Shown: positions 33,537 to 43,528, counted from the stretch's first letter. The stretch: 64,000 nucleotides of DNA from Methanofastidiosum sp. (GCA_013178285.1 JABLXD010000001.1:186001-250000); one strand, 5' to 3'. The notes: a model not told the origin generated them from the letters alone. Numbers and translations are program-made.

Positions 33537-34055
33537 ATGGCTCTTGTTCTCACAGAAAAACTAAGATTGGAACTAAAATCTCCCATGGGGCTTCTTATTG
33601 AAGGTGATGTTGAATCCGTTATGGGTAGACTTCTACCTATGATAGAAAATAAGAGGGTAATATCTGTTGGGGACGTTGTTTCTCAAAACCTTATTGATCG
33701 TGGAGTTTACCCTGAGCTAGTAATAGTTGATGGGAGGAACTTAAGGGCAGAAATAGGCGACGGTATAGATTGCGATGACACGACAACAGTTGAAAATCCC
33801 CAATCAGAGATAACAGGTGAGCTTTGGGTCGCAATTGAGCGATTTTTCAAGGACAAGACCAAAAGGTTTAAAAAAATATTGGTAGAGGGAGAAGAAGATT
33901 TGGCAGTTATGCCTGCAGTGCTCCACGGAGATGGAGATACTGTGGTACTTTATGGTCAGCCCGGCAAGGGTGTTGTGATTATTGAAGTAACAGAACAGAA
34001 AAAAAAGGAGATATCAGATTATTTAAATGAGATGGAGGGAGATCTATGGAATTAA
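33537..34055 (+). CDS. GTP-dependent dephospho-CoA kinase (DUF359)
   Basis: 172 residues. DUF359 signatures are VISVGDVVSQNLIDRGV, VIVDGRN, DDTTTVENPQSEITGELW, VEGEEDLAVMPAVLHGDGDT and VLYGQPGKGVVIIEV (given in parts). This family has been shown in Thermococcus to phosphorylate dephospho-CoA using GTP, completing CoA synthesis. In this window CoA and its derivatives are also needed by the MdcB/MdcG prosthetic-group pathway. Confidence 0.88.
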   Translation: MALVLTEKLRLELKSPMGLLIEGDVESVMGRLLPMIENKRVISVGDVVSQNLIDRGVYPELVIVDGRNLRAEIGDGIDCDDTTTVENPQSEITGELWVAIERFFKDKTKRFKKILVEGEEDLAVMPAVLHGDGDTVVLYGQPGKGVVIIEVTEQKKKEISDYLNEMEGDLWN

Positions 34056-34342
34056 AGATCGTAAATGAGAGAGAGAACCCACTATTCGGCAGGAAAGAAT
34101 TAGAAGTTAAAGTAATTCATGATGGTGGAACTCCTAAAGTGTCAGAAGTTAGGGATAAGTTGTCTGCTTTAAAGAGCTTCAAGATGGATTCCTTTGTAGT
34201 TAGATCAATTGAAACAGGCTACGGAAGGGAAGAATCTACTGCAAAGATATTTGTTTACGCTGACCCAAAAACTCTGATGAAAGTAGAACAAAAGCATATA
34301 TTGAAGAGAAACGGCTTGATTGAGGAAAAGGAGGAAAATTAA
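34046..34342 (+). CDS. rps24e: Small ribosomal subunit protein eS24
   Basis: 98 residues: [20 protein letters not shown] is the diagnostic N-terminus, with [20 protein letters not shown]. Overlaps the preceding gene by ten bases and the next by one (TAATG). Confidence 0.95.
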   Translation: MELKIVNERENPLFGRKELEVKVIHDGGTPKVSEVRDKLSALKSFKMDSFVVRSIETGYGREESTAKIFVYADPKTLMKVEQKHILKRNGLIEEKEEN

Positions 34343-34491
34343 TGCCATCCTTGTACAGTGTAGAAGGGGACAAAGTAGTTAAAAAGAATCCCTACTGCCC
34401 AAGATGTGGTCCAGGAACATTCATGGCCGACCACAAAGACAGGTATGTATGTGGCAAGTGCGCATATACACAATCCAAAAAAATGAAATAA
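34342..34491 (+). CDS. rps27ae: Small ribosomal subunit protein eS31 (S27ae)
   Basis: A 49-residue zinc-ribbon protein: [36 protein letters not shown] and [10 protein letters not shown]. The CxxC pairs bind zinc. It shares the A of TAATG with rps24e's stop, and GAGG lies a few bases upstream. It ends the rpo7 operon. Confidence 0.93.
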   Translation: MPSLYSVEGDKVVKKNPYCPRCGPGTFMADHKDRYVCGKCAYTQSKKMK

Positions 34492-34501
34492 AAATAGATA
34501 A

Positions 34502-34533
34502 TAACTATTGTTTAACAATAGTTAAACTTTTTT
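34502..34533 (+). terminator. Perfect 11-bp inverted repeat with T-run, probable terminator
   Basis: TAACTATTGTT (34502-34512), one T, then AACAATAGTTA (34514-34524) form a perfect hairpin; six Ts follow at 34528-34533. It lies ten bases after rps27ae's stop. A terminator role fits position and T-run, but it could also be an operator for the downstream sepF promoter, because perfect symmetry with one central base suits a dimeric regulator. Confidence 0.55.
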
Positions 34534-34633
34534 ATCTGCTGTTGTAAGCGAAAACTATAAAAAGGGTTAGTTACATATTAATAGTTAGCTTTAGTATTAA
34601 TGATTAATATGGGCTCCACAAGGAGATGGTATT

Positions 34634-35110
34634 ATGAGAAGACTCAATAAACTATTTGGTAGGGATGAAAGTCAAGACTACGGCGAGTACGATGAAAGCT
34701 ACTACCCTGATGAGTATTATCAAGATGAAGAGTACACGGAAGAGGAATCATGGGCAGAAGATGAAAAGTCGGAGTCACCAAGGGCTATCAGAGAAGTAGA
34801 ATCAATTCCTTATGAGGAAGAGGTACTCAAGAGAAACGATTTCATGGATTATGGGGTCGTTTATGTGAAATCATTAAAGCTCAGAGGGCTTGGTGATATA
34901 AGGGATATCTCAAAGCAACTCTCGGAAGGGCACATCCTGATAGTTGATATCGGTCTTTTGGCAGAAAGGGAACCACTTGAACTTAAAAGAGCCGTTGACC
35001 AGATCAAAGGTATTTTAAGGGGTATAGGTGGGGATATTGCTGGTATTAGTGAGCGAAAGATTTTAATAGCCCCTTCATCTGTCAAGATTGTAAGATCACA
35101 TGAACCATGA
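34634..35110 (+). CDS. sepF: Archaeal SepF-like cell division protein
   Basis: 158 residues: a short N-terminus that can serve as membrane-targeting helix (MRRLNKLFGRDESQ), an acidic linker (tyrosine/aspartate/glutamate-rich, about 15-60), and the DUF552/SepF domain (MDYGVVYVKSLKLRGLGDI, HILIVDIGLL, DQIKGILRGIGGDIAGISER). In FtsZ-containing archaea SepF tethers FtsZ to the membrane. AAGGAGAT precedes the start. Coupled by 11 bases to the zpr1 gene. Confidence 0.85.
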   Translation: MRRLNKLFGRDESQDYGEYDESYYPDEYYQDEEYTEEESWAEDEKSESPRAIREVESIPYEEEVLKRNDFMDYGVVYVKSLKLRGLGDIRDISKQLSEGHILIVDIGLLAEREPLELKRAVDQIKGILRGIGGDIAGISERKILIAPSSVKIVRSHEP

Positions 35111-35684
35111 GAACGTAGAGTGCGATTATTGTCCGTCGTGCAATAGGAAGACCCTTAGGGTAAATAATACTGTTATTTCTATTCCTTATTTTGGCGAAGT
35201 TCTAGATTTTACTATTCTTTGCAGTAATTGCGGTTACAAAAGGGCAGATATAATGCCTATAGAACTTAAAGAGCCATCAAGATACTCTTTAAATGTTGAA
35301 TCTGCCTGCGATGTGAGCATAAGGATTGTTAAATCAAGCACGTGCACCATTAGAATCCCAGAGCTTGGGATAATAGTTGAGCCTGGGCCCCTATCAGAAG
35401 GATACATAAGCAATGTAGAGGGCCTACTTTCCAGGATATCAAAAGTTATCAGCATGGGGATGAAGATGGGTCAAGACGAAGAGAAAAAGAAGGGCCAAGA
35501 ACTAATTGATAAGATAAACAAATTAATTGAAGGCCATGAAACTGTCTGCATTATCTTAGAAGATCCTCTGGGTTACAGTGCTATAGCCTCTGATAAAGCA
35601 ATAAAAGAATCCCTAACAGAAGAAGAATTAAAAGATTTAAAATTTGGGGATTCATGTTTTGAGATAGAAAAAGACATCACTTAA
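35100..35684 (+). CDS. ZPR1-type zinc finger protein
   Basis: 194 residues. The zinc site is CPSCNRKTLRVN...CSNCGYKRADI, followed by the ZPR1 beta-rich domain (IPELGIIVEPGPLSEGYISN, VEGLLSRI). Archaeal ZPR1 homologs are single-domain; eukaryotic ZPR1 binds elongation factor 1A, and the archaeal role is unproven. It overlaps sepF by 11 bases. Confidence 0.87.
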   Translation: MNHENVECDYCPSCNRKTLRVNNTVISIPYFGEVLDFTILCSNCGYKRADIMPIELKEPSRYSLNVESACDVSIRIVKSSTCTIRIPELGIIVEPGPLSEGYISNVEGLLSRISKVISMGMKMGQDEEKKKGQELIDKINKLIEGHETVCIILEDPLGYSAIASDKAIKESLTEEELKDLKFGDSCFEIEKDIT

Positions 35685-36565
35685 GATGGCCTCTGCCAGT
35701 TCCAGTGGACTATATTCCCTGACTCGTCCATTTCTATGTAGCAGATGTATCTTGTGACTGATTGATACTTCAAGTCGGCAGGCATATTTATTTTAAATGT
35801 TTTATTTACTTTTTCAATAGTTGCCTTCTCGTAATAGACTCTGACCATTTCAGGATTTGTTGTTCCACACTCAACAGGTAGATTCTTACTTGCATCGTTA
35901 TTGACAAACTCTAGGGCCAAATAAAGTGCATAGTCCTCATTTATTAGTTGATTTTGGTATGTGCTCTGAAGCTTATACATAGAGTTTCTTGCATCGACTA
36001 GTTGATCCCTTAACATGTCGTTTCTCTTGTTTAGACTATCATTTAGCTCTTTTAGGGTCTGATTCTCTTTTGTAAGTGCTTGTAACTGTTTTTCAAGGTC
36101 AAATATGTAGGATTCTTTCGTGCCTAGATTTGTATCTATTTGTCTATTGGCAACTGAAAGTGAAAATGAAGTTACTAGAACAACTGAAAGTAAAAGAGAC
36201 AGAACAACAGAAACTTTAAACCAGTTGATATCTGGTTTTAAATTAAAGTTTTTTCTTATTTTGTTGTCAATGTTCGTCGTTCTTTGCTTTTCAATCTCTA
36301 TGACCCTCTTTGATCCATCGTCTGTTGGCTCAGGTGCTGCACGTCTTCTTAGTACTCTGTCGTGTTTTTCTTTATAAGACTGGTAAAAAGTGTTAGAACG
36401 AATCTCTGGGATGTTATAACTTGAATTTCTGTCATTGCTAGCCGTTTGTTTGGGCATTGGACGTTTTACAGGTTCGCTATTGCCTGAAAATCGCTCTTGA
36501 ATGAGCTTTTTCTTTTCCTCTAAGCGCTTCAGCCTCCAAAAAATATCCAATTCTTCATCATTCAT
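35681..36565 (-). CDS. Single-pass membrane protein with long coiled coil
   Basis: 294 residues. A charged cytoplasmic N-terminus of about 115 residues (including a helical WRLKRLEEKKKLIQERF) precedes one membrane helix (VSVVLSLLLSVVLVTSFSL). It then has a predicted coiled coil (EKQLQALTKENQTLKELNDS and repeated leucines) and an outward C-terminal domain with an FNINMPAD..YICYIEMD beta pattern. Topology resembles FtsB/FtsL-type division or envelope scaffolds, but no family is recognised. It ends four bases inside the convergent zpr1 gene. Confidence 0.6.
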   Translation of the reverse strand: MNDEELDIFWRLKRLEEKKKLIQERFSGNSEPVKRPMPKQTASNDRNSSYNIPEIRSNTFYQSYKEKHDRVLRRRAAPEPTDDGSKRVIEIEKQRTTNIDNKIRKNFNLKPDINWFKVSVVLSLLLSVVLVTSFSLSVANRQIDTNLGTKESYIFDLEKQLQALTKENQTLKELNDSLNKRNDMLRDQLVDARNSMYKLQSTYQNQLINEDYALYLALEFVNNDASKNLPVECGTTNPEMVRVYYEKATIEKVNKTFKINMPADLKYQSVTRYICYIEMDESGNIVHWNWQRPS

Positions 36566-36621
36566 AGGTTATCGCCAGCGCATATATAACGGTGTATTCC
36601 CACTATATAAAGATTTATGTT

Positions 36622-37548
36622 TTAAATCTTAACATCAATTCCCAATTTCTCTATAATTTCTTTATATCTGTTCCTAACAGTTACCTCTGTGACCTTTGCT
36701 ACCTCTGAAACTGCCTTCTGGGTTCTTCTTTCGCCCTCCATAATGGCTGCAAGGTATATGGCTGCTGCACAGACTCCTGTTGGACCCCTTCCTGATGTAA
36801 GACCAACCTTTATTGCGCCTTCTAAGATATCCTGTGCTTTTCTCTGGACCTTTCCTGAAAGCCCTAGTTCAGTGGCAAATCTTGGGATATAGTCCACCGG
36901 GCTTGTTGGATAAAGTTTTATCTCAAGTTCTCTTGTTATAAATCTGTAACTTCTGCCTATCTCTTTCTTATCCACTCTGGAATGTTCTACAATTTCATCC
37001 AAAGTTCTGGGGACTTTATACTCACGGCAAGCAATGTATATACATGCAGATGTTACTGATTCTATTGATCTACCTCTAATAAGCCTCTTGTCGACTGCTT
37101 TTCGGTAAACCATCGCGGCTCCCTCCCTAATATTTCTAGGTAGGTGCAAGTGAGAAGAGAGTCTATCAAGTTCAGTTAAAGCGAAAGCTAAATTTCTATC
37201 TTTTGCATCGGCAACTTTAATTCTTTTGTGCCATTTTCTCATTCTATATATCTGGGCTCTCCTACCGGCACTGATATCCCTTCCATGGATATCCTTGTTC
37301 TTCCAGTCAATCATGGTGGAAAGACCCTTGTCATGGATAGTGTAGGTCATCGGGGCCCCTACTCTACCCCTTTTCTCTCCCTGTTCATGGTCGAAAGCTC
37401 TCCATTCGGGACCCGTGTCGATAATATCCTCAGAAATTACAAGACCGCATTCGTCACAAGTAACTTCAGCTCTAGAATAGTCCCGAATAAGTTTATGACT
37501 CCCACACTCTGGGCAAACATGAACTTTTTTCGTCTCGGTTTTCTCCAT
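36622..37548 (-). CDS. tfb: Transcription initiation factor B
   Basis: 308 residues: N-terminal zinc ribbon ([20 protein letters not shown], then DECG), B-finger [19 protein letters not shown], and two cyclin repeats ([20 protein letters not shown]; second from [20 protein letters not shown]). Required with TBP for archaeal transcription start. It lies in the same strand order as the DUF460 gene upstream. Confidence 0.97.
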   Translation of the reverse strand: MEKTETKKVHVCPECGSHKLIRDYSRAEVTCDECGLVISEDIIDTGPEWRAFDHEQGEKRGRVGAPMTYTIHDKGLSTMIDWKNKDIHGRDISAGRRAQIYRMRKWHKRIKVADAKDRNLAFALTELDRLSSHLHLPRNIREGAAMVYRKAVDKRLIRGRSIESVTSACIYIACREYKVPRTLDEIVEHSRVDKKEIGRSYRFITRELEIKLYPTSPVDYIPRFATELGLSGKVQRKAQDILEGAIKVGLTSGRGPTGVCAAAIYLAAIMEGERRTQKAVSEVAKVTEVTVRNRYKEIIEKLGIDVKI

Positions 37549-37604
37549 AGCATATTAGGCAACCAAAACCTTTATATAGCTTTCGGTAGAATTAAAATTC
37601 CAAA

Positions 37605-39581
37605 TTAGGCCTTATAATCTGATTTTCTTTGTTCTTTATAGTCTTCAATGATTTTAAGAAGTTTATCTGACTCTCTTTGCTTTTTAAAAGCCAATAAAAG
37701 TTCTTTTTCCTTTTTATAGACTAAATCAAAGCTTTCTTTATCGAGTATAACGAACTTCGAAATAACGTCCATTTTTATATCTTTCGAATCGATTATTGGT
37801 ATTTGACCATCAATTAGCTCTTCTTGTGCTTGATGGGATACGTTTCCGGTAATAAGAACAGCCTTGATCTTTATTTCAGAAAGCATCTTTGCTGCTTCTG
37901 CTCCCCCGCCTGTGGCATCTTTTAGATAAACTACATCTTCTTCAGTTAAATCCTGATTTTTCACAAGATTTCTAATAGCATCGATAGAAAAAACGGGCAA
38001 TACCTTTCCAATTACAATGTCTTCAGATTCCATAAGAGGTTTTAATTCCTTAAGCCTCTTGTTTTCCTCGGCCAGTAAGTTAACTTTTGTTTTTAGAATA
38101 TCCACAGTTTTTCTCAAAGAAGTAATCTCAAAATTCTTAGTTTTTATTACATTGTCCTTCAGCGCTTCTTTTTTCTGATTGCTCAATATGTCAAAGAGTT
38201 TCCTCTCAAGGGAGATTATTGATGACTCCTTCTCCTGGAGTTTCTTTTTCAGATCAATATTTTCCAGTTGAAGCTTTTCAAAATCTTTTTTAAGTACATT
38301 TTGTTTTTCTTTGTAGTTTTCAATGATTTTCAATTGCTCTTGTATAATCTCGTCTGGATTTCTTTGCTCAGTTTTTATTTCGTCTTGTTTTTCCATCATG
38401 TCTTCTTTAACTTTATCAAAAGCCTCTTTGATTGGCATTCCCCTTATGACCTCGCCTATTATCCTTGAGCTATAAAGAGAAAGTTCTGGGGGTATTTTAG
38501 ATTTAATTTGGATAAATTTATTCTTATAGTGTAGATATGCTTTTAGAGCAGCTGAAAGAGCGTCTCTTTCGTGTGCATTTGTTGCTTCGTGATCCTTTGA
38601 CAGTTCGTTCTTTTCTTTAACAGGTATTGATAAAGAGGGGACATATAGTATAGATCCAAAAGAAGTACTAAGTTTTTCGATATATCCTGAAGGCGGATTA
38701 ACATCAGAACCAAATATTAAAGGATAGCCATATTTTCGTATCTCTTCTTTGACATCGGACATGGAATAATTTCTCTTTGAAATAATTGCAAGGACATTCC
38801 CTTCTAGGTCTAAAACTGAAAGACCTACTGTTGTTCCGGGATCAACTCCAACGATTACATACTTGTCCTTGATATTTGACCCTTCTACCTTTTTCTCAAG
38901 CTGTTCATACTCAATTGAGCTCTTTTTCAGTGGCCTAACATCTATCCTTATGTCGCCCCTGCTGCTTTTTATAGGAATATTCTCAAAATTTGAGTATACT
39001 CTAAAAGTGCCTTTTGAAAATCCCCCTTCTCTTTCTACAATGTCTAGATCAAAGTTGAATCCTTCGTTAGAGAGTTCCTTCTCAAGCTCCCTTACCCGAT
39101 ACTTAATGAGTGCAAAAGTTCTTCTCTGGTATCTTCCTTGAGAATATCCTCCCCTGCCGAGGCTTCTACCACTTGAAACAAGGATTTCAGTTTCATCTTC
39201 ATACAACTTTAATTTGTATCCGACGCCCTCAAATGGCAGTCTTGCAAGTGCATATGCCTCATCGAAAGGATTTTTTGGATTTAAATTAATTCTATGCCTT
39301 TTAGCTAATACAGGAAGCGATGTAAAATCGTCAAACTTACCAGTAACTTGGACGATTGTGACAAACTTTGAAAGCTTCTCTAAATCATTTCTAGAGAATT
39401 CTTCAGTAGAATCTATTCCCATGTATAGGGGAGAGTAGTTTTTTATTAGTTTCAAAAGTTTTAGCCTTGACCCGCTTTCCTTCAAAACAGGCAAAAATCT
39501 GTTTCCTTCCCTCGAAATTATGACCATTGCATAAATTCTTGGGTCACGGGAGATTATGTCGACTCCCAGGGATGTTTCCAT
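37605..39581 (-). CDS. DUF460 family protein: RNase H-like domain plus coiled coil
   Basis: 658 residues from the ATG at 39581, five bases after GGTG; the TTG four codons earlier lies inside that site. The N-terminal half (LGVDIISRDPRIYAMVIISR...) includes an RNase H/RuvC-like strand VIVGVDPGTTVGLSVLDLEG with HERDALSAALKAYLHYKN (Asp, Asp positions). A long coiled coil (about 400-520) and a C-terminal Toprim-like/Rossmann part (IKAVLITGNVSHQAQEELID) follow. The family is widespread and uncharacterised in euryarchaea. Nuclease activity is predicted but unproven. Confidence 0.8.
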   Translation of the reverse strand: METSLGVDIISRDPRIYAMVIISREGNRFLPVLKESGSRLKLLKLIKNYSPLYMGIDSTEEFSRNDLEKLSKFVTIVQVTGKFDDFTSLPVLAKRHRINLNPKNPFDEAYALARLPFEGVGYKLKLYEDETEILVSSGRSLGRGGYSQGRYQRRTFALIKYRVRELEKELSNEGFNFDLDIVEREGGFSKGTFRVYSNFENIPIKSSRGDIRIDVRPLKKSSIEYEQLEKKVEGSNIKDKYVIVGVDPGTTVGLSVLDLEGNVLAIISKRNYSMSDVKEEIRKYGYPLIFGSDVNPPSGYIEKLSTSFGSILYVPSLSIPVKEKNELSKDHEATNAHERDALSAALKAYLHYKNKFIQIKSKIPPELSLYSSRIIGEVIRGMPIKEAFDKVKEDMMEKQDEIKTEQRNPDEIIQEQLKIIENYKEKQNVLKKDFEKLQLENIDLKKKLQEKESSIISLERKLFDILSNQKKEALKDNVIKTKNFEITSLRKTVDILKTKVNLLAEENKRLKELKPLMESEDIVIGKVLPVFSIDAIRNLVKNQDLTEEDVVYLKDATGGGAEAAKMLSEIKIKAVLITGNVSHQAQEELIDGQIPIIDSKDIKMDVISKFVILDKESFDLVYKKEKELLLAFKKQRESDKLLKIIEDYKEQRKSDYKA

Positions 39582-39627
39582 GAATGCACCCAAAACTTTA
39601 TCTTTGTCTTAATATCCTTTTCTTTTG

Positions 39628-40320
39628 ATGTTTTATATAATTTTTGTAGAGCCAGAAACGCCCGGGAATATAGGGAGTGTCGCTAGGGTGATGAAAAATT
39701 TTGGTTTCTACAATCTTATTCTAGTTAATCCAGTTGCAATAGATGATGAAGCATACAAATTAGCCGTTCACGCGGAAGATATTCTAAGAACAGCTGTGAC
39801 TGTGCCATCTTTAGAAGAAGCTCTAAAACATGTAGATGTGTCAGTGGCTACAAGTGCGAATACTGGTGGTGGTGTGCTAAGAAACTATACCCCTGTAGAA
39901 AGTCTTGCAAAAAAATTACCTTCAGATTTTAAGGTTGGAATTGTTCTTGGCAGGGAAAGCAGCGGCCTTAGAAATGAAGAGGTCGAGATGTGTGATACAA
40001 TGACCACCATCCCGACAGATAAGAAGTATCCGACTATGAATGTTTCTCATGCACTTTCTATAATATTATATGAAATCTTCAAATCAAAATGCTCCATAAA
40101 AACAAATCCTCTGGAAGGTAAGGAAATAATTGAGAAAGATTTATTGATCGAGGATTTCAAGAAGATATTGGCACATATTGAAGAAAGGGAATACCGAAGG
40201 GATAACGCATTGACTGTATTTAAACATGTTTTAGCAAGGGGATTTAATACTCAAAGAGAAGTATACACGTTAAAAGGTATTTTTAGAAGGATTATTTTAA
40301 AGCTAGAGGGCGAACTTTAA
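39628..40320 (+). CDS. SpoU/TrmJ-like tRNA 2'-O-ribose methyltransferase
   Basis: 230 residues from the ATG at 39628 (a TTG one codon earlier is ignored). Motif 1 is VEPETPGNIGSVARVMKNFG, motif 2 VGIVLGRESSGLRNEE, motif 3 YPTMNVSHALSIILYEIF. This deep-knot SPOUT class methylates ribose at tRNA position 32 in TrmJ. The transcript appears leaderless or nearly so, as no binding site precedes. Confidence 0.9.
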   Translation: MFYIIFVEPETPGNIGSVARVMKNFGFYNLILVNPVAIDDEAYKLAVHAEDILRTAVTVPSLEEALKHVDVSVATSANTGGGVLRNYTPVESLAKKLPSDFKVGIVLGRESSGLRNEEVEMCDTMTTIPTDKKYPTMNVSHALSIILYEIFKSKCSIKTNPLEGKEIIEKDLLIEDFKKILAHIEEREYRRDNALTVFKHVLARGFNTQREVYTLKGIFRRIILKLEGEL

Positions 40321-40358
40321 GAACAACTAATTTAAACATCTTAATATATTTCTATTTA

Positions 40359-41315
40359 ATGTTTGAGGTATTCTATCTTGAAGGCGGAGTTCAGAAGGAA
40401 GTGGCTTCCCCAGAAAGACTAAGAAAGTTACTGGAAAGTGAAAAAAAATTATGGATTGACCTAGTTGACTGTACAAAGGAAGAAATTTTGAGTTTAGGAG
40501 ATATCTTGGACCTACACCCTGTAACAATAGACGACCTAATTGAGGAAGGCACCAGGGTAAAGATAGAGAGTTTTGAAAATTATGGTTTTATCGTGTTATA
40601 CAATCTATTCCTAGAAACAAGGATAAATAAATATGAATACGATATCGTAATTGGGAATAATTACATAATAACAAAAGATGCGAGAAGAGAAATCAAGATA
40701 TTGGAAAAAATAAAGAGTGACCAAAAGTCTCTTTCAAAAATACTCACTAAAGGCCCTGACTTTCTCTTGCATGTTATAATGGATCGAATAATTGATTCTT
40801 ATTTTTTGATAATGGATAGGCTTGATATAATCGTAGAAGAAACAGAAGATCAACTCTTCAATGGTGGAGAAAAAGAGTGCATAAAGAAGGTCATTGAACT
40901 TAAGAGGGATGTTTCTCTTTTCAAGAGAGTTGTTGTTTCGGTAAGAGAAGAACTCTTGGGCCTATTGAGAAAAGAGTCGATGTTTGTTTCTGAGGAAACT
41001 AAGATCTATTTCAGGGACAACTATGATAGTATCATAAGTATTTTTGACTCGCTTGATTCGATGAGGGATTCTCTAATTGGTATACAGGATACCTACTTGT
41101 CATTTACCTCAAACAAATTAAATGAGATAATGAAGGTATTGACTATAATTGCAACTATAATGATGCCTCTTACATTGATTACAGGGATATATGGTATGAA
41201 CTTTGAGTTTATGCCTGAATTAAGATCTCCTTACGGGTACTATGCCGTGCTTTTGCTTATGTTATCCTTAGGGCTCTCGATGGTTTACTATTTTAGAAAA
41301 AGAGGATGGATGTAA
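40359..41315 (+). CDS. corA: CorA family magnesium/divalent metal transporter
   Basis: 318 residues. A large cytoplasmic N-terminal domain precedes two C-terminal helices; the pore signature YGMNFEFMPE lies between them (GITGIYGMNFEF), and the basic tail is RKRGWM. Also has the alpha-helical stalk FTSNKLNEIMKVLTIIATIM. It is a homopentameric channel for Mg2+ or other divalent ions. Confidence 0.95.
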   Translation: MFEVFYLEGGVQKEVASPERLRKLLESEKKLWIDLVDCTKEEILSLGDILDLHPVTIDDLIEEGTRVKIESFENYGFIVLYNLFLETRINKYEYDIVIGNNYIITKDARREIKILEKIKSDQKSLSKILTKGPDFLLHVIMDRIIDSYFLIMDRLDIIVEETEDQLFNGGEKECIKKVIELKRDVSLFKRVVVSVREELLGLLRKESMFVSEETKIYFRDNYDSIISIFDSLDSMRDSLIGIQDTYLSFTSNKLNEIMKVLTIIATIMMPLTLITGIYGMNFEFMPELRSPYGYYAVLLLMLSLGLSMVYYFRKRGWM

Positions 41316-43124
41316 TCATAGTCTCTCCAAGATTATTAGTGCTCCTCCAATGTCTCCCCTCTCGTATAAATCTGCCATTTTAAGGAGTTCTTGTTTTATT
41401 CTTTGAAGCTCTTCGCCTTCCAAATATGAAATTCTTTGAGCCTTATTTCTAAGAATAATAGATGACCTTTCTAGGATTCTTTTTCCTTTTTCATCTGGTG
41501 CGCCTCTTGAAAGCTGCATAAGTTTATCAGAGGCCCCTAATAGTAGATTCATTGACGCCTGTCTATCGGTATCTAAAGAAATTGAAGCTTTTCTAATTTC
41601 ATTTGAAAGCTCAGTTAAAACTGGAGGTATCCTTGGCTGCTCTTGGGGTAGTGTTATCTGGCCGCTCTTTGTAGCGTCATATACGATAAACTGACCAAAT
41701 TTTTCAATTATTAATTCTTGGGGTATATTCATTCTTTGTAAGTTATTTATTTCCATTACGCCATACTTAGAATTTGAAGGGGGAGATTTTCCCATGCCCT
41801 CATTTGTTACTTCTCTCCACATACCGTTATCAGTTCTTCTATCAGTAAAAAGAGAGATACATGTAGCTATTGGCCCACCTTGTACATGAATTATGTCATC
41901 TTTGTCTGTATTTTTTATGATAAAGTTGTACATCCTATAAGCGTCATCAGAGAGATAAGGGCTTATTTTTAAATTTCTAAGCTGGACATCTAACAATGCA
42001 TTCATATTTTCTTTTAGAGGGGTCGATTGGATTACAATTGGGGATCCTCTTTGTATAGGGGGTGCCTCGCCGATAGGGTTTGGCCCATATTTTAATTGAG
42101 GGGCCTGTGGCCCACCTGCAGGAGCCCCAAAAGGCATTAATCTTAAAGTTGGTTCACCTGTATAGGATATCACTAAAAAAGCAATCAAAAATATGTAAAA
42201 CGTATTTTTATTTATCCTCTTTGAAGTTTCATAGGCGCCTACTGCCATTATAATTGCAAGTACCACAGGAGCATGCATAAAGAACCTAAATCCATACAAT
42301 ACGCCTATGAGGATTGTAGATGGGATAGTTGCAATTATCAAAATGTCCTTTGTATCCCTCCTTTTAGCAAGGAAGTAGACCCCTAAAAGTGAAAAAAGAA
42401 TTGTTAAAATCCCAAAAGTTGGCATGTTAGCAAAGGAAGACCAGTTTCCATGAATCCAGTCACGATTCAAAATTACATGAACTGCCCAGGGAATATAAAT
42501 TACCAACGATACAAGTATTATCTTCAAATTATATTTTAGGTAGTCTCGTTTCAATATACCAAATATACCTATGGCTAAAACTACTAAAAAGGAAGAGAAG
42601 TGTGTCCATAAAAATATTGAAAGAAGCGCTATTGAAAGGACCGTCTTTTTCTTGTATACTGCCCACATTGCTAACGGAAAGAGGGCAAATATTAGTGATG
42701 TTGGTGCAATTGAAATCTGCCACCACCAGTAGTTATACGAAGCAGATAGTATTACCACTGACAATAAACCTACCTTTTTTCCAAATAGATTTCTTGAAAC
42801 AAATAAGGTTGAAAGAAGGGAAACTGGGTAGATGAGTAGTCCATAAAACTTCTGGATTGTTACCCAACCCATCCCCAAGATGTTTGTGGCTGCAAAAAGT
42901 AAATGAAGGAAAGGAGGGTACAGATGCGGCCTACCAATTGGGGCAAACTCGTAGTAATCCCACAAAAAAGATTTTTCTTCAACAAACATCTTCGCTATCA
43001 TCAAATGATACGACCAATCCTTTTGGTCAGCGGGTAACTGGGAAATATTCAAAATAAGGAGTATAGTCTGGAATAAAATAACTGAAATTGCGGCGATATC
43101 AATAAGGGATAGGTCTTTTTTCAT
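41316..43124 (-). CDS. Polytopic membrane protein, GT-C glycosyltransferase-like
   Basis: 602 residues: about 10-11 membrane helices in the first 330, then a soluble domain. The first outward loop has ADQKDWSYHLMIAKMF, with an Asp where GT-C enzymes (PMT, ArnT, Stt3-like) place their metal ligand, and GRPHLYPPFLHLLFAA follows. The soluble part (about residues 380-600) ends in a helical bundle (ERSSIILRNKAQRISYLEGE). Probably transfers a sugar from a lipid-phosphate donor to surface molecules. Exact family uncertain. Convergent with corA. Confidence 0.6.
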   Translation of the reverse strand: MKKDLSLIDIAAISVILFQTILLILNISQLPADQKDWSYHLMIAKMFVEEKSFLWDYYEFAPIGRPHLYPPFLHLLFAATNILGMGWVTIQKFYGLLIYPVSLLSTLFVSRNLFGKKVGLLSVVILSASYNYWWWQISIAPTSLIFALFPLAMWAVYKKKTVLSIALLSIFLWTHFSSFLVVLAIGIFGILKRDYLKYNLKIILVSLVIYIPWAVHVILNRDWIHGNWSSFANMPTFGILTILFSLLGVYFLAKRRDTKDILIIATIPSTILIGVLYGFRFFMHAPVVLAIIMAVGAYETSKRINKNTFYIFLIAFLVISYTGEPTLRLMPFGAPAGGPQAPQLKYGPNPIGEAPPIQRGSPIVIQSTPLKENMNALLDVQLRNLKISPYLSDDAYRMYNFIIKNTDKDDIIHVQGGPIATCISLFTDRRTDNGMWREVTNEGMGKSPPSNSKYGVMEINNLQRMNIPQELIIEKFGQFIVYDATKSGQITLPQEQPRIPPVLTELSNEIRKASISLDTDRQASMNLLLGASDKLMQLSRGAPDEKGKRILERSSIILRNKAQRISYLEGEELQRIKQELLKMADLYERGDIGGALIILERL

Positions 43125-43216
43125 TTAAAATATTAGATTTGAATATATTAAATAGTTTTCGAATTTGTAACAATATCTATTTAAATTAAGATTTAGAAAT
43201 TTTTACTGGTGACTTT

Positions 43217-43528
43217 ATGAACTTCCTTTTCGATGAAGACAAGAAAAGAGGCGGCTATGAAGTTGAAACTTTAAAGGAGTCTATCAGAAGAATTAAACAT
43301 AATCTCGATATTATCTATAAGGAGATAGAGGAAATTGAAAGTAGGGTCTTTAATGAAAGTGATCTTTTTGAGGTAAGGCAAGATGATCGTGATGATTATG
43401 TCAAAAACGCTTTAAATAGGAAAAGACCTCCTCGCACGGAAATGGACGTATCTTTTGAAGCAGACGATAGCCCAAAATCGTATAATACGAATGATTTTGC
43501 CAGAAAGCTCGAAGAGTACGACGGATAG
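43217..43528 (+). CDS. Small coiled-coil hypothetical protein
   Basis: 103 residues, charged: MNFLFDEDKKRGGYEVETLK, a helical coil (SIRRIKHNLDIIYKEIEEIE), and an unstructured Asp/Arg-rich tail. No family recognised. GGTGAC lies upstream of the ATG. It precedes cdc48 on the same strand but is separated by more than 100 AT-rich bases containing a promoter. Confidence 0.6.
   Translation: MNFLFDEDKKRGGYEVETLKESIRRIKHNLDIIYKEIEEIESRVFNESDLFEVRQDDRDDYVKNALNRKRPPRTEMDVSFEADDSPKSYNTNDFARKLEEYDG

Noticed and set aside
38268-38468. Phe-rich 66-residue frame opposite the DUF460 coiled coil.
   Set aside because: A shadow created by the Lys/Glu-rich coiled coil read in reverse.
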